DNA of 64,000 nt from CALLPQ01 sp964421675 (GTDB lineage Bacteria > Pseudomonadota > Alphaproteobacteria > Caulobacterales > Parvularculaceae). Below the pieces are notes generated by a model. That model worked only from the letters and a program-made list of their open reading frames with translations, had not been told where the DNA came from and did not search any database. The stretch is taken from assembly GCA_964421675.1 (NCBI GenBank), contig CAYQXV010000009.1:18627-82626 (forward strand), read 5' to 3'. Position 1 is the first letter of the stretch. Each line of letters begins with the position of its first letter. Made by a program: the position numbers and the translations under genes. Below are positions 43,578 through 53,358 of this stretch, piece after piece.

Positions 43578-44327
43578 ATGCAGCTCATGGCCAAAAACCC
43601 CGATCGACCAGGATTTCGACCCCTTTACCAGCAAGTGCGTGATTTATTGCTTGTGCGGATTTCTACGGGGGCATGGCGTCCCGCAGAGGCATTGCCAAGT
43701 GAACAGGCATTGGCCGCCGAGCTTGGCGTTAGCCAGGGCACAGTGCGTAAAGCCATCGATTCCCTCGTTGCGGACAGTCTCATCGAAAGACGGCAGGGCA
43801 AGGGGACCTATGTTGCCCAGCATACGAAAGAAAGCGCGCAATTTCGCTTTTTTAAGCTGACCGATGATGACGGGCGGCGGATCTTGCCAGGCTGTCTTAG
43901 CTCCATGATAACGCGCGAAAATGCAGGTCCTGAGGAGATGGCTGCGCTGAACCTCGATGCTGATGAACAGATCTTTACTATCACGCGCATTCGAAATGCG
44001 GGCGGCCATACCGAAAATAGCTCGATTTTTCTTGAGACCATCTCCTTGCCTGCTGCCTTGTTTCCCGACCTTGAGACGCATCAACCGCTGCCAAACACGC
44101 TCTATACATTCTATCAATCGGTTTACGGGATTTCGATTGTCGGTGCTAATGAGAAAATAAAGGCTGTTTCGGCAACAAAACAAAATGCAAGCGCGCTTAA
44201 TGTTGCCGAAAGCTCGCCCTTATTGTCGGTGGTGCGCATCGCCCATGATGTTGCTGAACGCGCGGTTGAGATGCGTCGATCATTATACCCGACCCCCGAC
44301 AGCTATTATGCAGTAGAGTTGGGGTAG
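43578..44327 (+). CDS. GntR family regulator with UTRA domain
   Basis: Transcriptional repressor of the HutC subfamily, 249 residues. The N-terminal winged helix carries PGFRPLYQQVRDLLLVRISTG and LPSEQALAAELGVSQGTVRKAIDSLVADSLIERRQGKGTYV (about residues 10-77). The C-terminal UTRA domain (about 95-245) normally binds a pathway sugar or phosphate ester. Located between the divergent suyA operon and the sulfosugar operon, it is the obvious local regulator; a sulfosugar or its phosphate would be a logical effector (inference). Confidence 0.92.
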   Translation: MQLMAKNPDRPGFRPLYQQVRDLLLVRISTGAWRPAEALPSEQALAAELGVSQGTVRKAIDSLVADSLIERRQGKGTYVAQHTKESAQFRFFKLTDDDGRRILPGCLSSMITRENAGPEEMAALNLDADEQIFTITRIRNAGGHTENSSIFLETISLPAALFPDLETHQPLPNTLYTFYQSVYGISIVGANEKIKAVSATKQNASALNVAESSPLLSVVRIAHDVAERAVEMRRSLYPTPDSYYAVELG

Positions 44328-44413
44328 TGCCGCGACCGGTGAGGACCGGCTATCATAAAGCCCTCCTGCGACCTTCGCAGGTTTTCACACAAAAGGGTCT
44401 TGCTTACCCTTAC

Positions 44414-44435
44414 ATCTTCTATAAGACATAAGATA
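44414..44435 (+). promoter_or_regulatory. candidate GntR-regulon operator upstream of the aldehyde dehydrogenase
   Basis: Imperfect dyad ATCTT...AAGAT at 44414-44434 overlapping TATAAGACATAAGATA (44420-44435), which fits the 16-base motif shared with the gntR/suyA and receptor upstream regions. It lies about 40 bases before the dehydrogenase start. Confidence 0.55.
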
Positions 44436-44473
44436 AGGTGTATCGACCTATCCAACGCCAGTGGTGACCGGAC

Positions 44474-45925
44474 ATGATGCAAAAGCGACAACAAATTTTT
44501 ATCAATAATGCGTGGCACGACGCCGATAATGGCGAGCAAATGCAGGTGCATAATCCGGCGACCGGTGCGTTGATTGGCCATGTGCCCAATGGCGGGCCGA
44601 GTGAGGCTAACCGTGCCATTGATGCCGCGCATCAAGCTTTTGGCCCATGGCGCGGAATAACCGCTGACGAACGGGGTCGATATTTGTCGCTGTTTTTTGA
44701 AGCGTTAATGGACCGAAAAAAAGAATTGGGCGCAATACTGACCGAAGAGATGGGCAAACCGCTCGCGGAAGGCGAAGGGGAAATTGTGTACGGGGCCAAA
44801 TTTTTTCGATGGTTCGCCGAAGAAGCCAAGCGCGTCTACGGAGATATCATCCCCTCACCATGGCCCGGCAAGCAGATTATGGTGACGAAACAGCCCGTTG
44901 GTGTGGTTGGTGCAATTACCCCGTGGAATTTTCCAAGTTCAATGATTGCAAGAAAGCTCGCCGCCAGCCTTGCCGCTGGTTGTCCCTTGGTTTTAAAGCC
45001 CGCCCCGGCAACGCCCTTTTCCGCCCTGGCATTTGGTGATCTGGCCCTTGATATTGGATTGCCCAAAGGGGTCATTAATATTGTGACCGGCAATGCCGAG
45101 CCAATTGGCGATGCGTTTTGCACCCACGAAAAAGTTCGCAAAATAACATTTACCGGCTCAACAAAGGTAGGCAAATTGTTAGCGGCCAAGGCTGGGGCAA
45201 ATATGAAACGCATCTCCATGGAGCTTGGTGGAAATGCGCCCTTCCTGGTTTTTGATGATGCTGATCTTGATGGCGCTGTCGCCGGGGCGATGGCCTCAAA
45301 ATTCCGCAATAGCGGGCAAACTTGCGTTTGTGCAAATAGGTTTTTTGTGCAATCGGGCATTTATGATGCGTTCGCCGAAAAATTTGCTGTTGAAATCAGT
45401 AAGCTGACGGTTGGCGACGGTACGAAAGCGGGCGTCAATCAAGGGCCCTTGATCAATGAACAGGCCGCTGAGAAAGTCCGCTCCCATGTCAGCGATGCAA
45501 TCGCGCAAGGTGCCAAGGTGGTGCAGGGAGAGATGGATCCTGAAAAAGCCGGAATGTTTTTCGAGCCTACATTAATTTTGGATGTAACATCCAAGATGAA
45601 ATTGTTCCGTGAGGAAACATTTGGCCCGGTTGCCGGCCTTATCCGGTTTGACGATGAAGCCGATGCCATTGCAATGGCTAATGATACCGAATACGGCCTT
45701 GCAGCCTATGCCTATACACGCGATCTGGGCCGTGCCTTTCGATTATCGCAAAATCTTGATTATGGCATGGTTGGAATCAATGAGGGCATTGTCTCAACCG
45801 AGGTTGCGCCGTTTGGCGGCGTGAAAGAATCCGGCCTTGGCAATGAGGGGTCCAAATATGGAATCGAAGATTACATCAGCGTTAAATATACGCTGATCGG
45901 CGGCCTGGAAGAGGCAAAAAGTTGA
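44474..45925 (+). CDS. aldehyde dehydrogenase, probable sulfolactaldehyde dehydrogenase
   Basis: NAD(P)-dependent GabD/succinate-semialdehyde-type dehydrogenase of 483 residues. Active-site Glu is in SMELGGNAPFLVF (about residue 256), catalytic Cys in FRNSGQTCVCANRF (about residue 290), and the GAITPWNFPSSM and APFGGVKESGLGNEGSKYG motifs are intact. In known SQ degraders, the sulfolactaldehyde dehydrogenase is a GabD-like enzyme that makes (S)-sulfolactate. It is the first gene of the rightward operon and is followed by the PfkB kinase with a 4-base overlap. The substrate is inferred from its neighbours. Confidence 0.85.
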   Translation: MMQKRQQIFINNAWHDADNGEQMQVHNPATGALIGHVPNGGPSEANRAIDAAHQAFGPWRGITADERGRYLSLFFEALMDRKKELGAILTEEMGKPLAEGEGEIVYGAKFFRWFAEEAKRVYGDIIPSPWPGKQIMVTKQPVGVVGAITPWNFPSSMIARKLAASLAAGCPLVLKPAPATPFSALAFGDLALDIGLPKGVINIVTGNAEPIGDAFCTHEKVRKITFTGSTKVGKLLAAKAGANMKRISMELGGNAPFLVFDDADLDGAVAGAMASKFRNSGQTCVCANRFFVQSGIYDAFAEKFAVEISKLTVGDGTKAGVNQGPLINEQAAEKVRSHVSDAIAQGAKVVQGEMDPEKAGMFFEPTLILDVTSKMKLFREETFGPVAGLIRFDDEADAIAMANDTEYGLAAYAYTRDLGRAFRLSQNLDYGMVGINEGIVSTEVAPFGGVKESGLGNEGSKYGIEDYISVKYTLIGGLEEAKS

Positions 45926-46848
45926 TGGCCAGCATCTTATGCGTTGGCCATGCCGTTGAGGATCACATATTCCGTGTCCCGGCAATGCCGACGGACCCGA
46001 TTAAATATCAAGCGCAAAATTTTGAAATTGTTGGCGGGGGACCAGCGGCAAATGCTGCTGTTGCGATCGCCCGTTTGGGCGGCGATGCCTCGTTAATTGC
46101 CCGTCTTGGAGATGACGGCGTTGGTCGGTCTATCATTGATGATCTGGTTGGCGAAGGCGTTGATTGCACAAATATTATCAAGATATCGGGGCGAACATCT
46201 TCTGTTTCCGCGGTTATGGTTGACGGTGAAGGCCAGCGCATGATCATCAACTATCTCGATCCGAAAATGCCCGACATTGCCGCACCATTTCCTGCGATTG
46301 ATCCTCTTTCTTTTGACGCTGTACTGGCCGATGTGCGTTGGCCTGATGGTGCTTTGATGGCGTTTGAGCGCGCCAAGGCGCACGCCATCCCGACTATTCT
46401 GGATGCAGACTATCCTGTCCCAAAAGATGGAAAAATTATTGCTGCAGCAGACTATGTTGCCTTTTCGGCTGAGGGCCTGCGCGGCTTTAGCGGGCATGAC
46501 GATCTGGAACAAGGCCTGCATGCGGTCGCTGCACAATATGATGGGTGGTTTTGTGTTACCGATGGGCCTGCTCCCGTCTTGATATTGTCTGGCGGCGAAA
46601 TAGCGCAAGTGCCAGCCCCGTCCGTTGATGTCGTTGATACGTTAGGCGCGGGTGATATCTGGCACGGGGCCTTTGCTCTTGGATTGGCGGAAGGGATGCA
46701 AGCTGCCGCATCCGTCAAATTTGCAAACTGCACGGCTGTATTAAAAGTGACACGTCCCGGCGGCAGGCGCGGTGCGCCGCGGCGCGGCGAGGTTGATGAA
46801 TTTCTTGAAAACTGGGGACGGTCGCATGCGACCGGGGAGCGGGTATAA
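45922..46848 (+). CDS. PfkB/ribokinase-family sugar kinase, probable sulfofructose kinase
   Basis: ATP-dependent carbohydrate kinase of 308 residues. The N-terminal GGGPAANAAVAIARLGGDASLIARLGDDGVG (PfkB signature 1 region) and the C-terminal anion-hole and catalytic-base motif DTLGAGDIWHGAFALGLAEG (Asp about residue 242) are intact. It overlaps the dehydrogenase stop and the aldolase start by a few bases each, so the three are coupled. Sulfofructose kinases (YihV and the sulfo-EMP2 enzyme) belong to this family, so phosphorylation of 6-deoxy-6-sulfofructose at C1 is the likely step. Confidence 0.83.
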   Translation: MMASILCVGHAVEDHIFRVPAMPTDPIKYQAQNFEIVGGGPAANAAVAIARLGGDASLIARLGDDGVGRSIIDDLVGEGVDCTNIIKISGRTSSVSAVMVDGEGQRMIINYLDPKMPDIAAPFPAIDPLSFDAVLADVRWPDGALMAFERAKAHAIPTILDADYPVPKDGKIIAAADYVAFSAEGLRGFSGHDDLEQGLHAVAAQYDGWFCVTDGPAPVLILSGGEIAQVPAPSVDVVDTLGAGDIWHGAFALGLAEGMQAAASVKFANCTAVLKVTRPGGRRGAPRRGEVDEFLENWGRSHATGERV

Positions 46849-47891
46849 TGACATTAAGTGCGGGTAAATTATGGGGTATGCGGCGTATGGCGGATCGCAA
46901 TGGCCGGTTTAAGATGACCGCCGTTGATCAGCGCCCGCCTATCAAAAACCCAATAAAAGAAAAGCGCGGCACAGAGCAAGCGCCATGGGTCGATGTCGCC
47001 GAATTCAAGGCAATGCTTGTTGAAGAGCTGCAAGAGCATGCAAGCGCGATGTTGATTGATCCTCATTTTGCCTATCCGCGCGCGATTTCGCGATATGGGC
47101 CAGAGAACGGTTTAATCCTGACGCTGGAAGATTCGGTATTTGAAGAAACGCCTGAGGGTCGGCTATCGTCGGAGATTGATAATTGGTCCGTTGAGAAAAT
47201 TAAACGCGTTGGCGGTGATGCGGTTAAAGTGCTGACTTGGTACCGGCCTGATGCGAGCCCCGCTATTTGTCAGGCGCAAAAAGATTTTACCGCGCGCATT
47301 GGCTATGCATGTGCAAAATATGACATTCCTTACGTGTTTGAACTGCTGGTTTATCCACTCGCCAGCGACGCTGAGCGCGCGGGTGACTATGTGGAGATGA
47401 AAACCAAAAAGCCGGAGTTGGTACTGCAAAGTGTTGAAGCCTTTGCCGACCCTAAATATGGGATCGACATGTTTAAGCTAGAAAGCCCGTTAGCGGCTAG
47501 TGATGTTCCCGGCACAGATGGCCCGGATGCGAGCGAAGCGCAACGCTGGTTTGACGAACTTGGTAATGCGGCAGGGCGTCCGTGGGTTATGCTGTCGGCG
47601 GGTGCAGATATGCAAGCCTTTCGGCGCATATTAACCCATGCTTATGCTGCTGGCGCTTCGGGCTATTTGGCAGGCCGCGCAATTTGGCAAAAAGCATTCG
47701 TGCATTTTCCAAATTGGAATGCAATCCGTTCCGATCTGCAAGGCGAAGCGGTGGACTATATGAAAAACATCAATCAGCTAACAGATGAAAAAGCACTACC
47801 ATGGCTGGAGCATGAAGTTTACGCTGGAAATACGGATGTCCAGCCCAATGATGAAAGCTTCAGAAAGCAATATCCGGGGTTTGGGAGTTAA
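46848..47891 (+). CDS. LacD-like class I aldolase, probable sulfofructose-1-phosphate aldolase
   Basis: TIM-barrel Schiff-base aldolase related to tagatose-1,6-bisphosphate aldolase, 347 residues. LWGMRRMADRNGRFKMTAVDQRPP opens the barrel; VGGDAVKVLTWYRPDAS and MFKLESPL carry the conserved lysines of this family, and AAGASGYLAGRAIWQKAF lies near the phosphate-binding end. It starts one base before the kinase stop ends. In the sulfo-EMP2 route a LacD-like enzyme splits 6-deoxy-6-sulfofructose-1-phosphate into DHAP and sulfolactaldehyde, which the first gene of the operon could oxidise. Confidence 0.83.
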   Translation: MTLSAGKLWGMRRMADRNGRFKMTAVDQRPPIKNPIKEKRGTEQAPWVDVAEFKAMLVEELQEHASAMLIDPHFAYPRAISRYGPENGLILTLEDSVFEETPEGRLSSEIDNWSVEKIKRVGGDAVKVLTWYRPDASPAICQAQKDFTARIGYACAKYDIPYVFELLVYPLASDAERAGDYVEMKTKKPELVLQSVEAFADPKYGIDMFKLESPLAASDVPGTDGPDASEAQRWFDELGNAAGRPWVMLSAGADMQAFRRILTHAYAAGASGYLAGRAIWQKAFVHFPNWNAIRSDLQGEAVDYMKNINQLTDEKALPWLEHEVYAGNTDVQPNDESFRKQYPGFGS

Positions 47892-47894
47892 GAT

Positions 47895-49304
47895 ATGTCA
47901 CTAACATACGGCGTTGCTGCCTTGGGGCGACCAACTTTTGATGTGCCCTTTGCGGAAGAAAAATTAGCCGAAGTCTTTGATGCGCTCGAAAATGCGGGGA
48001 TTGAAGCGGTCGGCCCGCGCCATTTATTATATGATGCCGATGCCGCGCATGAGGCATTGGCTGAAATTGATAAAGCGGGTTCTATCGATGCCCTGCTGAT
48101 TGTTCAAATTACCTTTACCGATGCCACCATGACGGTTGAAATTGCAAAAGGGGCAAGCGTTCCCGTTGCGATTTGGGCGGTGCCTGAGCCGCGCATTGGC
48201 GGGCGGTTGCGGTTAAATGCATTTTGCGGACTTAACCTCGCTGCTCACGCATTGGGAAAAGCCGGGCTTTCGCACGGCGCGCTTTATGCCGATCCCGCCA
48301 GCCCATCAATCGGGGATGATTTGCGGGCATTATCCTTGCAAACAAGAATGCAGCCCACGCAAGCGCGCAAGGTAGCAACGGGAAAAACCGCGCAAGCCAA
48401 CAGTATTGCTGCAACAAACGCATTGGCCTCGTTAAAAGGTGCGACCATTAGTGTGGTTGGCGAACATCCCGCTGGTTTTGATACGTGTAGTTTCAATGAA
48501 ACGGAACTGGCCAATCTTTCCGATGTTTCGGTGCAACAATTCTCGTTAGAAGATCTATTTGGCCGGGCAAAATCGGCCAAGCTGGAGCGCGTCAGCGATA
48601 TTCGCGCGCAAGTTGATAGCCTCAAAGGCATTGATGACGTTGATCAGGAACAGCTTGATCGGTCGCTGCGCGTATTTTGCGCCCTTGAAGATATACAGGC
48701 AGAAACCGGGGCAAAGGGAATGGCCGTGCGCTGCTGGCCGGAAACCTTTACCGAATATGGATGCGCCGCATGCGGCCCCATGGCGATGATGAACCAAAAT
48801 AAGGTTCCCAGTGCATGCGAGGCGGATGTATACGGATCATTTTCGTCACTATTGCTACAAGAGCTATCGGGGGAAGCGGCCTGGATGGCAGACCTTGTAG
48901 ATCTGGATTTTGAAAATGACACAGGCGTTTTTTGGCATTGCGGCCTTGCCCCGCTGTCTATGTGCGATCCTGAGGCCACCCCCGAAGCGACTATTCATAC
49001 CAACCGGAAAATGCCGCTCTTGCACCAGTTTCCGCTAAAGCCCGGCGAAATAACGGTGGCCCGCCTTTCCCAGGCACGCAATGAAACAAAACTTGTCATT
49101 GGTGCTGCGCAGTTCCACCGTGCGCCTATGGCATTTACCGGTACATCCGGGGTGATGCGTTTTGCAAAACCTGCACGCACTATTTTCGATACGATTGTGC
49201 GTGAAGGGTTGGAACATCATTTTGCGATTGCCTATGGTGATCACCGTTCGGCATTGCGCGAGATTGCTTCTCAGTTAGAATTACCTGTTCTCGAATTGAC
49301 CTGA
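47895..49304 (+). CDS. L-fucose/L-arabinose isomerase-like protein, probable sulfoquinovose isomerase
   Basis: Sugar isomerase-family protein of 469 residues. The likely metal ligands are Glu283 (RCWPETFTEYG), Asp311 (CEADVYGSF) and His348 (FWHCGLAP), the FucI/AraA-type triad; the N-terminal half is an alpha/beta domain. It lies 3 bases after the aldolase, in the position where an aldose-ketose isomerase is needed. It is unrelated to YihS, the isomerase of the E. coli pathway, but this fold is used for SQ isomerisation in other sulfoglycolytic pathways. The substrate is inferred. Confidence 0.8.
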   Translation: MSLTYGVAALGRPTFDVPFAEEKLAEVFDALENAGIEAVGPRHLLYDADAAHEALAEIDKAGSIDALLIVQITFTDATMTVEIAKGASVPVAIWAVPEPRIGGRLRLNAFCGLNLAAHALGKAGLSHGALYADPASPSIGDDLRALSLQTRMQPTQARKVATGKTAQANSIAATNALASLKGATISVVGEHPAGFDTCSFNETELANLSDVSVQQFSLEDLFGRAKSAKLERVSDIRAQVDSLKGIDDVDQEQLDRSLRVFCALEDIQAETGAKGMAVRCWPETFTEYGCAACGPMAMMNQNKVPSACEADVYGSFSSLLLQELSGEAAWMADLVDLDFENDTGVFWHCGLAPLSMCDPEATPEATIHTNRKMPLLHQFPLKPGEITVARLSQARNETKLVIGAAQFHRAPMAFTGTSGVMRFAKPARTIFDTIVREGLEHHFAIAYGDHRSALREIASQLELPVLELT

Positions 49305-49317
49305 TAGCGATAAACCA

Positions 49318-51414
49318 ATGAGTATTCCCTTACCGGCTACAACTGAGTTTTCATGGTCGCGGCTTCCCGTTCCCAGTATAACCGGCGAACCGGTGGTAAC
49401 AGCTAATGATGAAATCACATTGCCAACATCCCTCGGCGATATGGTTTTATCATTTTATTCCTATGGGATCCGTATTCGGTTCGGGGGAAACCGGAAAATT
49501 GACTATGGATTGGTGCGTGATGTTGGGCCGCGCAATAAAGTAGCGATAGAGCGCGGCGAGTCGACATTAAGTTTTTCCAGTACAACCCACCGGCTTGTCA
49601 TTAGTAAAGCGTCGCTTGCAATAACTCTGTCTGCCGGTGAGCGTGACATAATTCATTCCGCAACCGATGGTCATTTTGTGCGTGAATATCGCCTGCCAGC
49701 GTTCACTCGCAGTGATTATGGCTGGTATGGAAATTTTGATTTGTCATCTGATGAAAGTATTTATGGGCTTGGAGAAAAATGGGGGCGTTTGGATAAGCGC
49801 GGTCAATTAATTTCATCCTATAACCATGATGCGTTAGGGGTGAACACCGAAATTTCCTATAAAAATGCGCCCTTCGCCTGGAGCCCGGAAGGGTGGGGTG
49901 TGTTTGTGAATACTCCCGCATTGGTCACCCATGGGGTCGGCTTTTCTCCCTGGTCGCAACGCTCATATGGTATTTTTGTTGAAGATGAAGTTCTAGATCT
50001 GTTTTTGCTAACGGGCAGTAACGGCGCTGAATTATTGGAGCACTATACTCAGTTGACGGGGCGTTCTCCCATACCGCCCGATTGGTCCTTAGGCGTCATA
50101 ATATCAAAAGCCTATTATAAAGATGCTGATGAGTTATTGCGGGTGGCAAAGGAAATTCGGCACCGCAAAATGCCGTGTGATACGATTACCCTTGATGGGC
50201 GCGCCTGGCTCGATACCAAGACACGGTTTTCATTTGAGTGGGATGCCAAACGCTATCCCGACCCAAAGGCTGTGCTTGATGAATTGAAATCTTTGAACTT
50301 TAGAATTTGCATTTGGGAATATCCGCTCATTTCGGTTGAAAACCCGCTGCACGCTGAGCTTGCGCAAAAAGGGTGGTTGTTGACGGATCGCACCACCGGG
50401 AAACCCTTTCGTTTCCAGTGGGACGCGGCCCCGTTTGGGGAGGTGTTAACGCCGCTCCCGGATTCTGGAGTTTTCGATTTTACCCATCCCGATGCTTATG
50501 AGTGGTGGCGAGACCAGCATAAAGCCTTATTTGACGTTGGCGTTGATATGATCAAGGCCGATTTTGGCGAACAGGTTACCGACGACATGATCGCGCATAA
50601 TGGCGAGCATGGAAAACAACTCCATAATGTTTATGCCTATCTTTATAACAAATGTGTTTATGAGGCCGCCGAAAAGTTTAGCGAGAGCGGGCCCTTTCTG
50701 TTTAGCCGTGCATCGTGGACGGGATGTCAACGATTTCCCTCGCAGTGGGGCGGTGATCCGCAGGCGGATTGGGAAGGGTTGGCTGCCAGCCTGCGCGGCG
50801 GGTTGTCATGGGGCATGACCGGCGCGCCGTTTTATGCCACCGATATTGGCGGCTTTTATGGCGATAAGCGCGACCCCAAACTTTATATTCGCTGGTTACA
50901 GGCCGCTGTCTTTTCAGCCCATATGCGCCTTCACGGCATTGGTGACAGAGTGCCATGGTCTTATGGGCCTAAAGCGGAAGCGGCAGCAACAAAGGCGCTA
51001 AATTTGCGCTACCGTTTATTGCCCTATTTAAAATCGGTTGTGCGCCAAGCCCATGAAACAGGTCTGCCGGTGCAGCGGGCCATGGCATTATCATGTCCCG
51101 ATGAAGCCGAGGCCTGGCGCTTTGAAGAGCAGTTTTTCTTTGGTGAAAAAATGTTGGTTGCGCCGTGCCTTCGCGATGATGATGAGGTGCGGGTCTATTT
51201 ACCCCAAGGCGATTGGGTTCAGTTTCCTAATGGCAAAGCCTTTAAAGGCGGGGCCATTCACCGGTTAACCGTGCCCCTCGATGAGGTCGCGGTTTTCGTA
51301 CGCAGCGGTGACGAAATTCCGCTTGGTCCAGCGGTTGAATATTCAGCCCAGAACGAAAATCTTGAGACGATTGACCGTTTCTGGAAAGCGGGCCGCGACA
51401 CCGCACTAACCTAA
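49318..51414 (+). CDS. GH31 family alpha-glycosidase, candidate sulfoquinovosidase
   Basis: Retaining glycosidase of 698 residues without a signal peptide, hence cytoplasmic. A beta-sandwich domain (about residues 1-250, FDLSSDESIYGLGEKWGRLDKRG) precedes the barrel. The nucleophile is Asp415 (MIKADFGEQV) and the acid/base is Asp480 (QWGGDPQADW). The overall pattern is closer to YicI-type alpha-xylosidases than to YihQ. The YihQ sulfonate-binding motif around R301/W304 is only partly matched: Arg303 aligns but the Trp position is Phe. It lies 13 bases after the isomerase, so release of SQ from SQ-glycerol is plausible, but another linkage is possible. Confidence 0.85.
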   Translation: MSIPLPATTEFSWSRLPVPSITGEPVVTANDEITLPTSLGDMVLSFYSYGIRIRFGGNRKIDYGLVRDVGPRNKVAIERGESTLSFSSTTHRLVISKASLAITLSAGERDIIHSATDGHFVREYRLPAFTRSDYGWYGNFDLSSDESIYGLGEKWGRLDKRGQLISSYNHDALGVNTEISYKNAPFAWSPEGWGVFVNTPALVTHGVGFSPWSQRSYGIFVEDEVLDLFLLTGSNGAELLEHYTQLTGRSPIPPDWSLGVIISKAYYKDADELLRVAKEIRHRKMPCDTITLDGRAWLDTKTRFSFEWDAKRYPDPKAVLDELKSLNFRICIWEYPLISVENPLHAELAQKGWLLTDRTTGKPFRFQWDAAPFGEVLTPLPDSGVFDFTHPDAYEWWRDQHKALFDVGVDMIKADFGEQVTDDMIAHNGEHGKQLHNVYAYLYNKCVYEAAEKFSESGPFLFSRASWTGCQRFPSQWGGDPQADWEGLAASLRGGLSWGMTGAPFYATDIGGFYGDKRDPKLYIRWLQAAVFSAHMRLHGIGDRVPWSYGPKAEAAATKALNLRYRLLPYLKSVVRQAHETGLPVQRAMALSCPDEAEAWRFEEQFFFGEKMLVAPCLRDDDEVRVYLPQGDWVQFPNGKAFKGGAIHRLTVPLDEVAVFVRSGDEIPLGPAVEYSAQNENLETIDRFWKAGRDTALT

Positions 51415-51433
51415 AGTGCGATTGCCGCGATTT

Positions 51434-53164
51434 TCATTGCTGTTGACGGCGCATCATTGCCGTTCCCCATGCGGCGATGTTTAAAACAACCAAGCTGGCA
51501 ATTCCTATATAAAATCCATTGCTAAACTGTCCATCGACAATACCAAGGGGCGAGAAGAGCAGATATAGCGCAACCACCGTTGAGATGAGCGTGACGGCAA
51601 GGGGGCGCACATAGCCCCACGGCGTGAGGTCAACAATATCGCGCTTTGTGAATACCCAAGGGTGTTCACGCGGTCTGAGTTGGCCGGCAATCAGCATAAT
51701 GACGATTTCGATAGAGAACAAAATTGCATAAAGATGCAAAAAGTGCAGATCGATAGCAATCGGCGGGATGCCCGGAATATAGCCATTGGGCAGGGCAAAA
51801 CGGATTAAGCCATAGGCGACAACATGGAAGATGATTGCAATCTTTGCACCGATTGCCGGAACCCGCCGTGTGAATAGCCCGATAATAACGATGGCAACGA
51901 TTGGAATATTGTAAAACCCGGTAAAGATCCGAATGATCTGCCATAGGCCTTCTGGCGCGAAGTATAAAAGAGGGGCGACCACGAATGAGAACAGAGCAAT
52001 GACCACAGATGCAATTTTGGCAACCCTAACCACCTCTTTGTCACTGACCGAACCACCGCGCGCGGGGGTATAAATATCAAGGCAGAACAATGTCGCCGCG
52101 CTATTCAGCAGGGAGTTGAATGAGCTAAAAACCGCCCCCAAAAGAACTGCGAGGAAAAACCCTGTCAGATAAAAAGGTAATACATCGCGTATCAATTGTG
52201 GATAGGCTTGATCAATCGATCCAAGCCCGGGTCCATAAAGGTGGTATGCGATAACGCCGGGGATCATCATCAAAAATGGGACGAGGACTTTAAAAAACCC
52301 AGACAGAAGAACGCCTTTTTGACCCTCCGCCAAGGAGGCCGCGCCAAGGGTTCGTTGGATGACATATTGGTTTGTGCACCAATAAAAAAGATTAGCAAAT
52401 ACCATTCCGGTAAACAGGGTTGCAAAAGGCGTTGGGTCCGATGCGCTCCCAATCGCATTGAGTTTTTCGGTATTTTGTGTGGTTAGCGTTGCAAGCCCTT
52501 GCATAAAACTACCATCGCCCAAGGCAATCAGGCCAAGGGTAGGAACCAAAATGCCAATAAATAACAGGCCAATCCCGTTCAGTGTATCCGATACGGCAAC
52601 GGCTTTCAGGCCGCCAAAAATGGCATACATGGCTCCGACCGCCCCAATCACAACCACGGTTACGCACAGAGCGAAGAAATAGCTAAGGCCGGTAAGGGCG
52701 GGAACATCAAATAATTGCATCACCGCGACAGAGCCCGAATAGAGCACCGAGGGAATGGTGACAAAGCCGTAGCCCAGCATAAATAAAATGACAGAGTAGC
52801 GTTGAACGTCTTCATCAAAGCGCGAGCGCAAAAATTCTGGTAATGTTGTAAACGCCCCGGCCAGATAGCGCGGTAGAAATATCAAGGCCATGACAACGGT
52901 GCTTACCGCTGCGGTAACTTCCCATGCCATCGAAGACAGGTTGAAGCCATAGGCCGACCCGTTCAGGCCGATGAGCTGCTCAGCAGACAGATTGGTCAAC
53001 AATAAAGAGCCCGCGATAAACAAACCGGATAGACCGCGACCTGCGAGAAAATAGCCGTCTTTGGTATCAACCTCATTACGGGCCTTTAGCCAGGAGACAA
53101 ATGCAACCAGCGCCATAAACGCAATGCAGCTGGTTAAGGTAAAGAGCAAATGCGATCCATCCAT
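51434..53164 (-). CDS. sodium:solute symporter (SSF/SGLT family), probable sulfosugar importer
   Basis: Inner-membrane Na+-coupled transporter of 576 residues with about 14 hydrophobic segments. SSF/SGLT marks include KDGYFLAGRGLSGLFIAGSLLLTNLSAEQLIGLNGSAYG at the first helices, GGLKAVAVSDTLNGIGLLF, and NLFYWCTNQYVIQRTLGAASLAEGQKG. Close SSF relatives carry sugars such as galactose and glucose. It converges with the GH31 gene (20 bases apart) and follows the TonB receptor on the same strand, so uptake of SQ or SQ-glycerol from the periplasm is likely (inference). Confidence 0.88.
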   Translation of the reverse strand: MDGSHLLFTLTSCIAFMALVAFVSWLKARNEVDTKDGYFLAGRGLSGLFIAGSLLLTNLSAEQLIGLNGSAYGFNLSSMAWEVTAAVSTVVMALIFLPRYLAGAFTTLPEFLRSRFDEDVQRYSVILFMLGYGFVTIPSVLYSGSVAVMQLFDVPALTGLSYFFALCVTVVVIGAVGAMYAIFGGLKAVAVSDTLNGIGLLFIGILVPTLGLIALGDGSFMQGLATLTTQNTEKLNAIGSASDPTPFATLFTGMVFANLFYWCTNQYVIQRTLGAASLAEGQKGVLLSGFFKVLVPFLMMIPGVIAYHLYGPGLGSIDQAYPQLIRDVLPFYLTGFFLAVLLGAVFSSFNSLLNSAATLFCLDIYTPARGGSVSDKEVVRVAKIASVVIALFSFVVAPLLYFAPEGLWQIIRIFTGFYNIPIVAIVIIGLFTRRVPAIGAKIAIIFHVVAYGLIRFALPNGYIPGIPPIAIDLHFLHLYAILFSIEIVIMLIAGQLRPREHPWVFTKRDIVDLTPWGYVRPLAVTLISTVVALYLLFSPLGIVDGQFSNGFYIGIASLVVLNIAAWGTAMMRRQQQ

Positions 53165-53250
53165 CAGATGTCGTCCTTGGTAGAGGTTTTAAAGCGCTGA
53201 CTGCGGGTCATGTCCCGGTCACCCTATATTGGTTTTCGAGTGATGGGCAG

Positions 53251-53292
53251 AAAAAAACCGGCGACCAGGAGGTGCCTGATCGCCGGTTTTTT
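53251..53292 (-). terminator. terminator after the TonB receptor gene
   Basis: Long dyad AAACCGGCGACCAGG / CCTGATCGCCGGTTT with one mismatch, bordered by A and T runs on the two sides, so it can act in both directions. It separates the receptor from the symporter gene; the latter may need its own promoter or read-through. Confidence 0.8.
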
Positions 53293-53358
53293 GAACGGCT
53301 GATGATCAAATGCTAGGCGGATCATCAGTCTTGAGTTTGCGATCCGGGCTGACTGGAT

